64,000 nt of DNA from Boswellia sacra (GCA_013180625.2 SNVD02003385.1:62001-126000), one strand, 5' to 3'. Counted from the first letter of the stretch, positions 24,639-37,045 are shown. A program made the numbers and translations. Notes: a model not told the origin generated them from the letters alone.

Positions 24639-24941
24639 TTAGCAATGGGAAGTGTTGGGCAGGTTGCATGTAGCAGGGAGCTGCATGGCTCGGTTGAAGT
24701 CTATTCCATACATATTCAACAACCTGGAGTTCTTGAAAACGCAAAAGCATTGCAAGTCAGCACTTGATAGAGCCGAGCAACAGGCATCTGAAGGAGGAGA
24801 AGGGTTCGTGGCAGCCACGGATGGCTTGCATGCCGAAAGACCTTCCTTGGTCATGTTGCATAAGCCCTGATGGTCACCATTAGTCCCCATCACCAGACCA
24901 AGCACAACTGCCACAATGACAAGCTTTGTGTATGCCTCCAT
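24639..24941 (-). CDS. DIR1-like non-specific lipid-transfer protein
   Basis: Small secreted protein of 100 aa resembling DIR1 (Defective in Induced Resistance 1), a type-2-like lipid-transfer protein linked to long-distance signalling in systemic acquired resistance. Residues 1-22 form a hydrophobic signal peptide ending near TNG. The mature part has the eight-cysteine motif C-C-CC-CXC-C-C at Cys28, 38, 54, 55, 65, 67, 92 and 100, with Phe66 as the hydrophobic residue of CXC and a proline-rich loop (NPSPPSD) before the CC pair, as in the DIR1 group. Single exon, one clear ATG, stop at 24639-24641; the last Cys is the C-terminal residue. A TATA box lies about 85 bp upstream. Lipid ligand and a role in immunity are inferred from the family only. 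Confidence 0.9.
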   Translation of the reverse strand: MEAYTKLVIVAVVLGLVMGTNGDHQGLCNMTKEGLSACKPSVAATNPSPPSDACCSALSSADLQCFCVFKNSRLLNMYGIDFNRAMQLPATCNLPNTSHC

Positions 24942-25020
24942 GTCTCCTCTTGAAGCTCTCTTATTTGCTATAGAGTACTTTGCTTTAATGTCTTGAGTTG
25001 GAATTTGGAGAGATGAGTTG

Positions 25021-25030
25021 GTTTATATAG
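25021..25030 (-). promoter_or_regulatory. TATA box of the DIR1-like gene
   Basis: CTATATAAAC on the minus strand, about 80-90 bp upstream of the ATG at 24941, which leaves room for a 5' UTR of about 50 nt. Confidence 0.65.
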
Positions 25031-25806
25031 AGAATGAAGGATGTCTTGTATTGTGTATAATATGAATGCATGTTACGTGGTTTTGTTGGATACGCATCCA
25101 ATTGCAATTTATGGTCCTGATTTCAAGAGCATCAAAATCATCCGCTCGTGAAAGAGAGAGTTGGCAGGATTGGCATTACTATGGGCTATTAGTGTCACGG
25201 GCGCACATTGGTGGTGTGAAGGGATTGGTTTTGTTATGGAAATTTCGTCTCATAGATATTTAAAATTGTTATTTAAGGTAGAGCATGTGATTGTGAACCT
25301 CTCTATGTATAAACAAAACTTATGGAAAGAGTGCATGTGGGAGATGAAGAGGATTACTTTGTTCTATAGATACATCTCTATTTAATGGTTAAGTTATGGT
25401 AGCTTTAATTAGTCGGAATTCGGTACTTTATTTAAAAAGAATTTGGCAAAATTTGAATCGGGTCAAACTTCAATGTGGAAATTTAGTTCGAATGTTGTGC
25501 TAGAGAGGTGTATAAAATGTCATGAAAACTGGTATTGCTGGAAAAGGAAAAATCAAATGGAAGAAAAACCTACCAAAATGGGAAATCTCTTGGTAATTTT
25601 AATGAAATTCACCGATTTTAATTGGTAACTACGTTGTTAACCTCTAGGCAAAAATACTTCTTGTTATACATAAATCCATGTCGTTATAAGTAATCGCAAA
25701 TGAGTAGAGCAGTTAACAAAGCAGGGATAACATTGTCATGTTCACATGAGTTAAAAATTATTCTAAAAGCTAAGGTGTGAGCGAGGCAGGCTACTTGAAT
25801 TAAAAA
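25031..25806. other. Intergenic stretch, no firm gene
   Basis: Plus-strand frames between 25100 and 25400 faintly recall a LINE endonuclease-type string (GGVKGLVLLWKF), but the match is too weak to annotate. It ends at the target site of the solo LTR. Confidence 0.35.
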
Positions 25807-26390
25807 GTATGTGTCACACCCCGTATCCAACAGAGTAATACTGCAGCGGATAAGGGCTTGCCAAGGGAGGGCACGCATGCGCCAACTCTCTATTCTTTCT
25901 TACATGAGTCAATGCAAGTAGCGCTTCAGCGTGAAAGGTATGGCGCAGCGATGCCAATTCTCTTCCTATATCTCTTTAGATTCGTTAAAGATGCACCCTT
26001 GCACCATTTAATTATGCTCCTGCGCCAATCCTGTATCATTGATCATTTCCTAGACCAATTACTCTCTTATTCAGTCACATTCCTAATTCCATAAATACCT
26101 GTCTATGGGTAATCAAGCATGACTTTTCCATGTCAAAGCTTATCACATACACCCATTTACATACACATCTCATTTACACATAAACTTTCCACAAGTTTAT
26201 CACATCCTCATGTGCTCCCATAAACATATAAATCATTCACACATGAGTTTCCATAAACTTGCTACATTGTTCATATGGATATCTATTTCACTTAATTTCG
26301 GAAGCTTCCACAGTACAGTCATAGACACTTAGGAACAGTGCTCTCTAATCAAGGTAGGACTTTTCATTTCACAGTCAGTTCCCATATGTA

Positions 26391-26790
26391 GGCCTACCCA
26401 TGAATCAGCTCAAGGCTAGTCTGACAATCCGGGTGATATCGGGCCCATGCTACCGAATCTCGTCTAGAGAAACACATGGTCCAGACCTCCCCTCAAGCCA
26501 TGGGGATACAGAACAGTACAGATACATTCAAAGGCCTACCCATGAAATAGCTCAAGGCTAGTCTGACAATCCGGGTGATACCGGGCCCATGCTACCGAAT
26601 CTCATCTAGAGAAACACATGGTCCAGACCTCCCCTCAAGCCATGAGGATAGAGAACAGTACAAACACATTCAAATGCCTACACTTGAAATAGTTCAAGGC
26701 TAGTCTGACGATCCGGGTGATACCGGGCCCATGCTACCGAATCTCGTATAGAGAAACACATGGTCCAAACCTCCCCTCAAGCTGTGAGAG
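26391..26790. repeat. Tandem array, 142 bp unit, ~2.8 copies, inside the solo LTR
   Basis: Units begin at 26391, 26533 and 26675 (GGCCTACCCATGAA... in the first two, TGCCTACACTTGAA in the third) and share CAAGGCTAGTCTGAC. The spacing is exactly 142 bp. Confidence 0.9.
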
Positions 26791-26840
26791 CCAAATATCC
26801 TAAGTTGTGGCATGCCACTCACATATCAGTTTTCACATTC

Positions 26841-27050
26841 AGTCACATAAGTGAAGCTCTATATTAAGCTTTCACTCACATATCACATTCCACATTTCAG
26901 TCACATAAGTGAAGCTCTATATTAAGCTTTCACTCACATATCACATTCCACATTTCAATCACATAAGTGAAGCTCTATATTAAGCTTTCACTCACTTATC
27001 ACATTTCACATTTCAATCACATAAGTGAAGCTCTATATTAAGCTTCTAAC
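26841..27050. repeat. Tandem array, 58 bp unit, 4 copies, inside the solo LTR
   Basis: AGTCACATAAGTGAAGCTC starts at 26841 and 26899, and the AATCACATAAGTGAAGCTC variant at 26957 and 27015. The spacing is exactly 58 bp. Confidence 0.9.
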
Positions 27051-29278
27051 CCAATCACAACTTGTCACAATTCATTCACTTTAATGCTAGTACTTAACGG
27101 TATCACATTTCACATTCGACATTTAATATATTCCCATAGGCTTGGCATGTAATTTCGAATTCATAACACATCACACCGTTATACATGCCTTCACACATCA
27201 CAATATTGCACTTCACTATCATAATTGAGGTTCTACGTAGGCTTCTCAATAATCACATATACATTCATAAACACAATAAGCCTACATATCTCACATACAC
27301 CTATTGATGTGCACAATCCACACATTGACATCATTTCTACACATATAGAACCCCATTGAATTCTTTATTAGTGCCAACCCTTCCATTATTCTTCGATGTA
27401 TTTCAATCACATCGTTGCATAACTTTGTCCATATATAACTAATCTCATTCAATTTCCACTCGTACACATTCATGGCACTCTAATACACATGGTTTTTCAG
27501 ACATTCATTTGTCATGCCATCTCACATGAGGAAATAGTATCCTCGAATGTTTGGCATGTATTTCATTCTTCATATACACACATCGTTCCATTGATAATAT
27601 TATTCAAGCCATATCACAACAAATTCACATATATGAGGGCACAGTCACATTTCTATATCTCACACACATAGAAGTTACGTCAACATGTCAATCACATACA
27701 CATCAAAGTGTGTAAAATCACACATTTCACATATATTCACGAACACAATCATCAAACACATTTCATTAAAAGTTAACATCTGTTGTGTCCTCAGAAGGGT
27801 CTAGCTACTTACCTGGTTAGCCTCGCCTCTTAATTTTGCTCTCATGTGTTTCTTGATAAGCAGTTATTTAAAGTTCATCTCTTCTTCTTCTCCTTCCTCT
27901 CTGGTAACCATTGCCATAGTTATGACACACTGATTAGTATCCATTTAGAAGTCATTAAATCCCTTATAGGTTAACAACAATTCAACCAACCAATAATATC
28001 ATTTATTAAACTCTATAACACACACATATTGGTTGGATTATTATAATAAGGAGTTATTCATTTCCAATCATCACCAAACTTCATGGAACTCAAATAGACA
28101 TACATATTATAGTCCATGAATTTTATTGAGTCAAAATAATGTCATATACCCCTTGAAAATCCTTAATTTCATTCACACAGCAAATCTGTTTGCAGACCTT
28201 TCCACTGAACAGTGAAACTTTGAAGAATTTTATAAAATTCTACAATAATCCAATCTCTACCAAACTTTCCAGTCTAAAACTAGACACATATAAGAGTCAT
28301 TCCACCAAAAATCAAGATTTTCTAAGGAGTTTAAGGCAGTCAGACGGAATTTATTTCACATACTCAGTTCTGGAACTTAACATTCACAGTTCTTTAAGTC
28401 CAGATTTGAAAAATCATAACAATTCATACACAACTCCAAAAACCATGAAAATTTACAGTCTAACAGAAAACATACCCAAGGGTTTGTGTATTAAAAATCA
28501 CAAAATTTAACAAAGATTTGCCCCCTCAAATCGAGTTCATTCCCCCTGCCCTGTTTTAAAACAGGGGAATTCTCAATTTCGAACCAGAATTTCAAAAATT
28601 CATTACAATTCACACACTACGAATTTTTGAGTGTTTCAAAATTCTATAAACTCCTTGACATGTCTAGTTTATCATATAAAAATTTCAGAGTCATCAAACA
28701 ACCATGGAATTTATAAGAATTTTCGGATCTGGTACTGTTCAGAAAAACAACTCTGCAGGATTCATACTCATGCTTTACTTCTAGCTTCCTAGCATCATCA
28801 AATCTTTAAATTCTTCCATAATTCACTCTAATTTATGTTTTTCTAGCCATTGACAGAATATGTCTGACATGAAATATAACAAAAAAATAATAAACCATCA
28901 CTCAATTGCATGGTTATGGCTAGACTTAGAGAGAGAGAAGTGAATTCTTACATCTTGGCCTCTTGTTTCCTTCCTCTCTTCTTGATTCCATGGAAAAATT
29001 GAGGGAAAAAGAGGGAGATAGGTTGCTGGACGTTCAAAGAGAAAGGGGGAAGAAAAATGAAATTTCTAGACTTGTCTCATGCTTTATAGATATACATCAC
29101 ACAAGTATTTCACTTAAACCCCCACACTTTCTTAGCTTTTCACTCACACCCTTCCATCTCTCATCTAATTTCATCCCTCTCCATATATATATATACATAC
29201 CTCATTATGTTAATAATACATATTTTTATAATATACATGTAAGTCAAACTCACTTAAAATTTGGGGTGTCACAGTATG

Positions 29279-30092
29279 TATATGAAATAAAATAACTCTC
29301 TCTACATCTATTTAAGTAAAAACCTTGATTAGAACTTTAAAATTTAAAATTTCATAAAATTGATCTTTGTAAATTTTTAAAATTGTATCAATTAACCAAT
29401 AAAATTTCATTTATTTATTATTAATTAATAAAGAGATATAAAAATCAATGATCGTTTCAAAGATTTAAACATAAAATTCATTATTAAACATGTTTATATT
29501 AACGTTGCACATCGTTTTGGCAAACATTTATTTATCTTTTATTGTATTTTTCATTCAATTAAGTCTCAAGCTATTAAATTTAATTACGTTGATCAGGACT
29601 GAGATGAATTTTGGAACTATCAAAATAAGTTAGATAAAAATATGATTTAAGAAGTTTTAATTGTGGGGTGTTCAAAACCCATTTTTGTCACATATACCAC
29701 ATAGATGACTCCAGCCGCCATTTTGCTATTTAAAGATAGAATAGTAAAATTGAAAAAATAAGTAACGTTTACAAAATAAACTTATATGTCAAGGTATCAA
29801 CAATTATATGTTTTCTAAATGTCTAGCAAAGAGCATTATGAGGCAACAATTTTATGGACATTTCATTTTGTTCGTGAATAATACGTTTGAAAAAAAATAA
29901 CGATAATTTATTTTTTATTTTATAGATGATTAAAATATAAAATAAATTGTTGAAAATTAAAAATTAAAAATTATTCACATATGTGAACATATTAAAAAAA
30001 TTTTGCATTTGCGTAGCCTAAAAATAAAAAGAAAAAGAAAAAGCTATTTTTGGTTTAACCCATATTGGTATGAAATGAATAACTTTTTGACT
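29279..30092. other. AT-rich intergenic stretch, nothing recognised
   Basis: No gene or element ends seen. Confidence 0.5.
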
Positions 30093-31053
30093 CTAAAATC
30101 TTTTTCCATGTAATTTATTCATACTCTTCCCGAAAAAAAAAAAAAAAAAGAAAAGAGAGCCTAAGTTGTTTAAATAAATAAATCCAAGTGGAATTAATGT
30201 CATGAAAGGCTTAACAATGAAATGTTTACCCCAATTCCTCTCTTTCCTCGCCCATGTATATAATGCAATGCTCGACCTCATCGAAAGTTACTATGGATAG
30301 AAAGTCGTAATATTATAACCTACTAGTCCTCATTATAGTTGATTCAAAGTGTTTGGTCCTTTTATCTCATTAAATATCTCATCACCCATGTGAAATGAAA
30401 AGATTTGGTTTCGATCAAATATTCAACAAATTCAAAGTCGAAGTTACCTGGAGTAATTAACCAATAACAAATTCCATCTAGGCATGCATATGTAACTTCG
30501 CACATACCATGCAGTACATTTAAAACAATTTTCCAGCATTCAAGATCTCTCCAGGAATTAGTATTGAGGTTATACAATGTGACAAGTGCACATGGTTGTA
30601 ACCCACGTTCTTCTATAATTTTCCAACTCATAGACTAAAATCAGGAGGTAGTCATTACTCGAAGGATCCACTAAACATAGCGTCCTAATGTGTATCTATA
30701 TTTTGGCAAAGTTTTAGACTCTCTAGTTGCAGGTTCCACAAAGTTATTTGATTCTTGAAGAATATATAAAGTATTCCACTAAACGGACTTGTAGTTTGTC
30801 CACAGGGCCAGATAGAGATAGGAGATTGATAAAGTTTCTGTTATGATAAATCTACTAGTGTTTCATCAAGGCGTAAGGAACACTTAAATATGCCAGCTGA
30901 TTTTCGAGAATGAATAATTAGACGTTCATTGTTCTCATGTTTTTTATGCTTACAAATAAGACTAGGGTTTCCAATTATAGCGTACACAAATTTGCAAATG
31001 CTTCTGAATCGCAAGATACTTTTCACAGGTAATCTTGGTAAAGCGTCAGTCAT
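30093..31053 (-). pseudogene. F-box/FBA-domain protein pseudogene (CPR30-like)
   Basis: Minus-strand remnant of a plant F-box protein, the substrate receptor of an SCF ubiquitin ligase. The F-box start is seen at 30841-31053 (ALPRLPVKSILRFRSICKF, then NPSLICKH and CSLRLDETLVDLS). The F-box-associated domain follows in other frames at 30362-30631 (TLYNLNTNSWRDLECW, LDGICYWL) and 30130-30280 (WARKERNWGKHFIVKPFMTL). Frameshifts between these blocks and a missing N-terminal part of the F-box make it non-functional. F-box genes of this class duplicate and decay often in plants (family knowledge). Confidence 0.75.
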
Positions 31054-31153
31054 AATTTTTTTGAGTCAATACTTTTATTTCCATTGTCACTTTCTCAATT
31101 TAATTTCTATATTAGTGGATCCTTTTCCTATAAAAACATTACACCAATTATAA

Positions 31154-32575
31154 TTTTTGTAATAAGATGTATGAACCAAAATTGAAGCATTGACAAATAA
31201 GAATAAGAATGAAATTAGATAAACTTTGTGTTTTGTAACAATTTTATGATTGCCAATCTCATAATATCTTCAAAAAGAAAAAAGAAAAATCCCTTGTTTC
31301 AATGTTCCTTACATGGCAGATATTATGTGTTAATTAAAGATTAGATGATGACATTCATAGCAAAAATCTCTAGAAGAGAAGAAAGATAAATTGTGGATGA
31401 GCAATACCTGCGCAATTGCTTTTGCCATCAGTATTAGAACCATTTAGCCGCATGTGATAATTTGTTTGTCTCAGTTTTAATAATTTTTGTAATAAGATAT
31501 AAGTTATAGATTTTCGTTTTTTAGATTAAGTAATAATCAATCAGATTAAATTATAAATTTAAAAAAAGTTAAAAATATAAATCTTCAACTATTAAAATTA
31601 AAGACTTAAAGCCCAAAAAAGAAAACACACCCAAGAAACATAAGGTGACTTAGCTGTTTTTTTTTTTTTTTTAATAACTTAATATAAGAGGAAATAGTAT
31701 TAGAAATTTAGGATGTAAGTTGCAATTTTGTTTATGGGCAATTTAGATGAAGAAATTTTTTACCTGCAATATTTTGAAACAGTAAGATGCGTAGATAGGC
31801 AGCAATGGGTGGGTAAAAGGTCTCAAAAACATGCACATGAGCTAAGCAATACTTTTTGCCACAATGTTGTTTATGGGCAATTTAGATTAAGAAATTCTTT
31901 TACTTGAAATTTTTATCTTTCTATAAATTGATACATGCATTCATATTTTGATTGTATTGGGGCAAAAATGACGACAAAGGCAACCCATGTTAGTTGTTTT
32001 CTTCTGCCAGTTTCCTGAACTTTCTCTGTTTGCAGCTCCAACCGAAACAATTCGCAGCAAAATCTTTTTTGGCTAGGTCTCACCAGGCCATCTCGATTTT
32101 GCTCGATAAATAATTGCACCAACCCTGTGCCTTCATTTTTCACAATACATGGCTTGTGGGCTTCCAGAGGTGGAGCGACTATAAATGCAAGCCATCCCTT
32201 CAATAGGTTTAACGAAACTGAAGTGGTATAACTACTCCTCGAGGTTGTTACGTATTGCTTCCGGTGGAGGAACTCCTTCGACAAGGTCCCGGCGGGTGGC
32301 CGCGTTATCCTTATCTGAACCACCAACGATAATTCTCGTAAAGACATCCTTGTCAAGGACAACAATAATTTTCAATAAATGGGCCACCATATATGGAGTA
32401 AGTTCCAACCCAAAAGACTAGTTTATTAGATAGAGAAACTCCTTCCATATATAAGTCCCATGACCTTCGCTTAACCAATCAATGTAGAACTTGCAATGAG
32501 AATTATTTAAATGGAGACTCTATGAGTACAACAGAGGTCACACCTTCAACCATTAGTTTAATTTTTCATCGGCAT
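31154..32575. other. Intergenic; one unclassified minus-strand ORF at 31913-32365
   Basis: The 150-codon minus-strand frame has no motif I recognise and no clear start context. It abuts the hairpin region. Confidence 0.25.
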
Positions 32576-33041
32576 TTATTTCTCGATTTTTTATATCGAC
32601 TATTTACCTCGGTAGCAGCTATATGATATATTTTAATTGCTTCTGCATGCGGTTAAATAGTTCTCTTCAAACGGATTTGTCCAATACTGGCCATCTCACG
32701 AAGGACCCAACAGCGTATTTTGGCGGCATGAATGGGAAAACATGGTGCTACACAAACAAAATTGACATCAAAAATTTATAACATAAAATACTTGAGAGTG
32801 TAACATAAATTTGCCTTTCCAAAATAAATTTTTGGTATCAATTTTGTCTGTGCAGCACCACGTTTTCCCTATTCATGCCGCCAAAATACGCTGTTGGGTC
32901 GTTCGAGAGATGGCCAGTATGAGGACAAGTCCGTTTGAAGAGGACCATTTTAACTGCATGCAGAAGCAATAAAAATATGTCATATACATAGTTGCTACCT
33001 ACCTAGGTAAATATTAGATATAAAAAAAATAAAGAAATAGA
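32576..33041. repeat. Long near-perfect hairpin, ~205 bp arms and ~43 bp loop
   Basis: The left arm (32576-32780) and the reverse complement of the right arm (32824-33041) match along their full length. Shared blocks include TTGCTTCTGCATGC, CTCTTCAAACGGA, ATACTGGCCATCTC and CAACAGCGTATTTTGGCGGC. I estimate 85-90% arm identity by eye. No terminal TG/CA, transposon end or target-site duplication was resolved, so it is either a foldback element or an inverted-duplication (siRNA/MIR-type) locus. Confidence 0.85.
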
Positions 33042-34312
33042 ATGTTTACATGTTGCCAATGCCTCCTTTCCCCCACTTTTAATATAACCGAACAGGTAAT
33101 GTTAACTCCATTGCTCTGGAGATTATATGTGTGTGTATATATAGTACACATGCGTAGATGACTTAGGAAATAATTTGGTTTTATACGATTTGACTACGAT
33201 AAAGCCTAAAGATCAAACTTGTCCTAAGAGATTGATTAAGCTGTAGATATGTTGGCGTAAAGTAAACAAATCTACTAAATTTGTTGTGTTGTGGGTCTCT
33301 TAAGCGTAGCTCTCGATAAACCTAAGTACTTAACAGTAAGTATCTAGTTTAATAAATTTCTTGTTTACTTCTCATTTTACTTTAGACTTATAGGAATTAT
33401 ATATCGGATATCAAGATGATCCGATCAAAAACCATATGAACAGAAAATTTTATCCGACTTAAACAATTCTATATAGTCTTTCGTTAAAACAAAGAATATC
33501 TATAATGAAAAAAATATACGTAAATGAGGATAATTGTATTTAATATTTCATTAATTGAGAATCAAAATTTATAATCAAATTGTAATATCATAGGAACTGA
33601 TTTAGATGTTTCGAAATAAATTTGCCAAAACATAGCTCCGTTGATCTCACATGAAGGTGTCATTTTTTTTTTTTAATTTGTTTACTCTTTTTTCTCCATT
33701 AGTAGAAATTTTATACGTCATTTCACTTTCATTGTGCTTGTCATCAGGCTTGGCTCTTAATAGGCCATCTCGGCCTTTTATGGTTTCAAGAGAAAATATA
33801 TATGGAGGTGAATCATAAAGGTGAGATTATATATAGTTTAGAACGTAAATTTTCATAAAATTTATCCTTTTAATTTTCATAAAATTCATTTTACAAATCA
33901 ATTGAGATGAGATCTCAGATAATTATTTGAGAAAAGAATTATTGTTGTTAAACAAAAAGATAACAAAAACAATAGAATTCTTATAATTAATTTAAATCTT
34001 TTTTTATTTTAATATAGATACTTATAATTTTTATATAAAAAACTAACATTTTTAACAATATAAATTTTGAGAGACAAATGTTGGAAGGATTTAAATAATA
34101 CTTTTTAATTTAAAATATTTGATTATAAATAATTTTTTTTGGTAAAGAAAAATAAAGAGTTGATGAACCAGAGAGAGAAGAAAAGATAGAGTTAAAAAAT
34201 ATTAAAGTTTACAAATTAAACCTAAAACATCAAATAATACAAAATTTCTTTTGTTAGGTGAATAATGTACTTGACAAAAATAAAGATGATTGATTATAAA
34301 ATATAAAATGAA
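33042..34312. other. AT-rich intergenic stretch, nothing recognised
   Basis: No gene or element recognised. Confidence 0.45.
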
Positions 34313-34790
34313 TCATCTAAAAATTTTTGTAACATAGAAATTATGACAAAAAGTATTCACATATATGCTGCAATTAACAATTCTTTTTTTTTTTTTGGCA
34401 TTTATAGCATAAAAATAGAAAAAGAAATTTTGTTTTTGGTTTAAACCCATATTGATACGTAATGAAGAATTTTTTAACTCTAAGATCAAAAATTTTCCAA
34501 GTAATTTCATACTCTCCCAAAACAAGACCAAGATAAAAATATTAACTCATTCATTTATAGAAGTACACACATAATGGAATACGTTAGTCAAAACCCATGA
34601 TATGCCATGGAATATCAAAAAAATCAAGTGAACTATCATCATTTTTCATTGTAAATAAGACTCTCTATATACTTACGAGTATAATAAGGTATAAAAGACT
34701 TGAATCCAATCTTTCCGTTAGTAATGTCATAGGAAGGTTTAATAAAGAATTGTTTAGACCAATTTCACCTTTTCTCACCCACATTTAATT
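34313..34790 (-). pseudogene. Second F-box-associated-domain remnant (3' tail and flank)
   Basis: The minus strand at about 34690-34788 reads WVRKGEIGLNNSLLNLPMTL, matching in layout WARKERNWGKHFIVKPFMTL of the F-box pseudogene at 30093-31053. The downstream flanks of both also align (for example TTTGGTTTAA near 30048 and TTTGGTTTAAACCC near 34435). This is a second copy of which only the 3' end survives. Confidence 0.5.
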
Positions 34791-35498
34791 AATTTTTTTG
34801 TTAAGTACATAAGAAAAATTATGATATTAATAATATTGCCCTCAAACCTAAGTCTAATTATTGTAAAAAAAAAAGTACTCCAATAAACATCAATATATAA
34901 TTAAAAAATATAATATACAAATAATATTTTATAATATCATTTTATTACATTTTATATCTTCGAAAATTAATCTAACTATACAAGAACATATAATATTAAA
35001 AAAATAGCATATTATTAGTCGATCATAACGGTATGGAATAATATATTACTGTTATAATTTTTTACTTTCAATCTGATTTATTTAAATATTTAGACATAAA
35101 TTTTGTTCTCAATTTTGTTCCTGTACTTAATAGTAAGCTTAACAGAAGGGGAGGTGTTTGATACTTGTGGAAACCTCAGTGTTTGTTATATTCCTAGAAA
35201 TCTAAGGGGAGCTTTATGAGTTTATCCTTTTAATTTTGAAAATTCTTTTTACTTTTATATTTTATATTTTATTTTTTGGTATTCTGAAGATAATATTTGT
35301 ATGTCATTATTACTAAGAAGCGTCGGTCTATTGGTAGCTCTTTTATTTGCAAAGAATATATGAACCATTAACCATTTACTTATATATACATCGGCAAAGA
35401 TTTATGCTTTTGTTTTGGCCTTCCCCTTTGTTATGGCTCTTAAAGTTGAAAGGCTTTTTGTCATTTACAAGCTAACGCACTCGTAAATTTATAGAATA
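34791..35498. other. Upstream flank of OSC copy 2
   Basis: AT-rich DNA that should have held the promoter of OSC copy 2. I could not fix a TATA box with confidence. Confidence 0.35.
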
Positions 35499-36121
35499 AT
35501 GTGGAAGCTTAAGGTTGAAGACGGTGGAAAAGATCCGTACATTTACAGCACAAACAGCTTTGCTGGGAGGCGAACATGTGAGTTTGATCCTGATGCAGGC
35601 AGTCCCGAAGAGCGAGCTGAGGTGGAAGCCCTTCGTGAAAATTTCCACAAAAATCATTCGCAGTTCAAGCCCTGTGGTGATCTCCTCTGGCGAATGCAGG
35701 TACCGCACGTCTTCAAAATTTTTGAGAGTACAATATAACATAAATAACTATTGATGTATTTTCTTTTACATATAGTATCTGAGGGAGAAAATATTCAGAC
35801 AAAGAATCCCTGCAGTCAGCGTGGAGGATGGAGAGGAAATCACTTATGAAACTGCTACAATCGCATTGAGGAGGCTGCTTATTTCTTCTCAGCCTTGCAA
35901 GCAAGCGATGGCCACTGACCTGCTGAAAATTCTGGTCCATTGTTTTTCCTTCCTCCGTTGGTAAGTCGCTTAAGCTAAAGAGTCGTAATTCATGTAATTT
36001 AGATCACTATTTATTAAGTGAAATTGCCGCAGGTCATTTGCACATACATTACAGGGCATCCTAACACTTTATTCGCAGCCGATTATCGAAAGGAAATATT
36101 CGCTACATGTATAATCATCAG
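35499..36121 (+). pseudogene. Oxidosqualene cyclase pseudogene, copy 2: exons 1-3
   Basis: Start of the second OSC copy. Exon 1 (35499-35699) opens [20 protein letters not shown] and ends CGDLLWRMQ, as in beta-amyrin/lupeol synthases. Exon 2 is 35776-35960 (VEDGEEITYETA), exon 3 36033-36121 (YITGH...DYRKEI). Breaks: a 1 bp deletion after LRR in exon 2, TGG to TGA at HW-P of the GHWPAE motif (near 35911), and a 1 bp deletion near 36099 in exon 3. The reading frame is intact only in exon 1. The ATG context and the MW.LK start leave little doubt about the true start. Splice sites GT/AG are present except where exon 3 ends at the LINE-like insertion. Confidence 0.9.
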
Positions 36122-36124
36122 GCA
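36109..36124. repeat. Target-site duplication, left (GTATAATCATCAGGCA)
   Basis: 16 bp identical to 38425-38440, flanking the ORF1-only element. It spans the exon 3/intron border of OSC copy 2. Confidence 0.95.
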
Positions 36125-36410
36125 GGGTTTAGGAGAGGACTGCTAAGGGGGGAGAGGGGAGAGAAAATTTTTCTCTCAATTAGGTTCACCGGAGTTACTG
36201 TTTACTCCGGCCAATTTGCGAATCAGCTTTTCAAATCTACATATGTTGTAGATCGGGATATCCTGAGATAAATTTTCTTCTGGGTCGCCCTCAGTTTCCG
36301 GCAGAAAAACGGTTAAAATTGCAAAAAAAGGTTTCGGATTTCACTATTCATCGTCGACGGCGGACGAGTGGGACGCCACCTTTGCCATCATCGTGTTGGT
36401 CTTGACTCGA

Positions 36411-36730
36411 TCTACAAGTTTTCCTTCATCAGTACCACCAGATTCGCGCCGCAACACCTCCGTTCAAGGCCACAAAGTTTCGGATTTTTCACTATTCACC
36501 GCCGCCTGCCGCTGTCACCGGCGAGTGGCATCTCACCTCCATCAAATTCTTGTAGATCAGGCGACGTTCTACAAGTTTCCCTTCATCAGCACCACCAGAT
36601 TCGCGCCGCAACACCTCCGTTCAAGGCCTCAAAGTTTCGGATTTACTATTCACCGCCACATCTCACCGGAAAACGGCGAGTTGTATCTCACCTTTGCCAC
36701 CATCTAGTAGATCGGACAACACTGACCAAC
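36411..36730 (+). repeat. ~157 bp monomer repeats in the 5' UTR of copy A
   Basis: TCTACAAGTT occurs at 36411 and again at 36568, each followed by TTCATCAG.ACCACCAGATT, CGCCGCAACACCTCCGTTCA and an AAAGTTTCGGATTT block. A partial third unit follows. Copy B has the same period near 56218-56410. Confidence 0.85.
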
Positions 36731-37045
36731 TTTTTCTTCTTGGCCGTCATCTGATTCCAACCAGAAACCCCTCAAATCGCCGCTTCTTCAATTCGGATTT
36801 TACTGTTCACCGCGGTGGTTACTATTTATTTACCGGAGACCTTGTTCATAAGCCCCGCCCATATTGTTCTTCAGGATATTTCATGCAACTTTGCCTCTTG
36901 GTCGATTTCCTGATTCCTTGTGGATTATCGTTTTTAAAGAGGTGACGACGACTTTGGAAGCCAAGCCGCTTCGGTGCCTGGTTTGCTTTCGTTTTCCCAT
37001 CTCTTTTTTATGAGTTTGCATTGTATTTGATTTGTAATTCACTTG

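Larger units (their letters stand above)
25812..29273. mobile_element. Solo LTR, 3.46 kb, with perfect 5 bp target-site duplication
   Basis: Begins TGTCACACCCCG and ends GGGGTGTCACA, an inverted terminal pair typical of plant Gypsy LTRs (TG...CA). It is flanked on both sides by GTATG (25807-25811 and 29274-29278), so it is one complete integrated LTR and not a fragment. No internal domain is found, as expected after recombination between two LTRs. The length is high for an LTR and suggests a Tekay- or Ogre-type parent (inference). The interior holds two unrelated tandem arrays. Confidence 0.85.

Noticed and set aside
25066..25640. Possible LINE endonuclease fragment
   Set aside because: The GGVKGLVLLWKF string is suggestive, but flanking residues do not follow the family and no second motif was found.
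26391..27050. CRISPR-like regularly spaced repeats
   Set aside because: Units are contiguous 142 bp and 58 bp tandem repeats without spacers, in a plant LTR.
31913..32365. 150-codon minus-strand ORF
   Set aside because: Longest open frame in its area, but no motif, no TATA/ATG context I trust and no homolog I recognise; not annotated as a gene.
32600..33000. Classical MITE
   Set aside because: Homology covers the full arms and not just terminal repeats, and no target-site duplication is visible; left as an unclassified hairpin.
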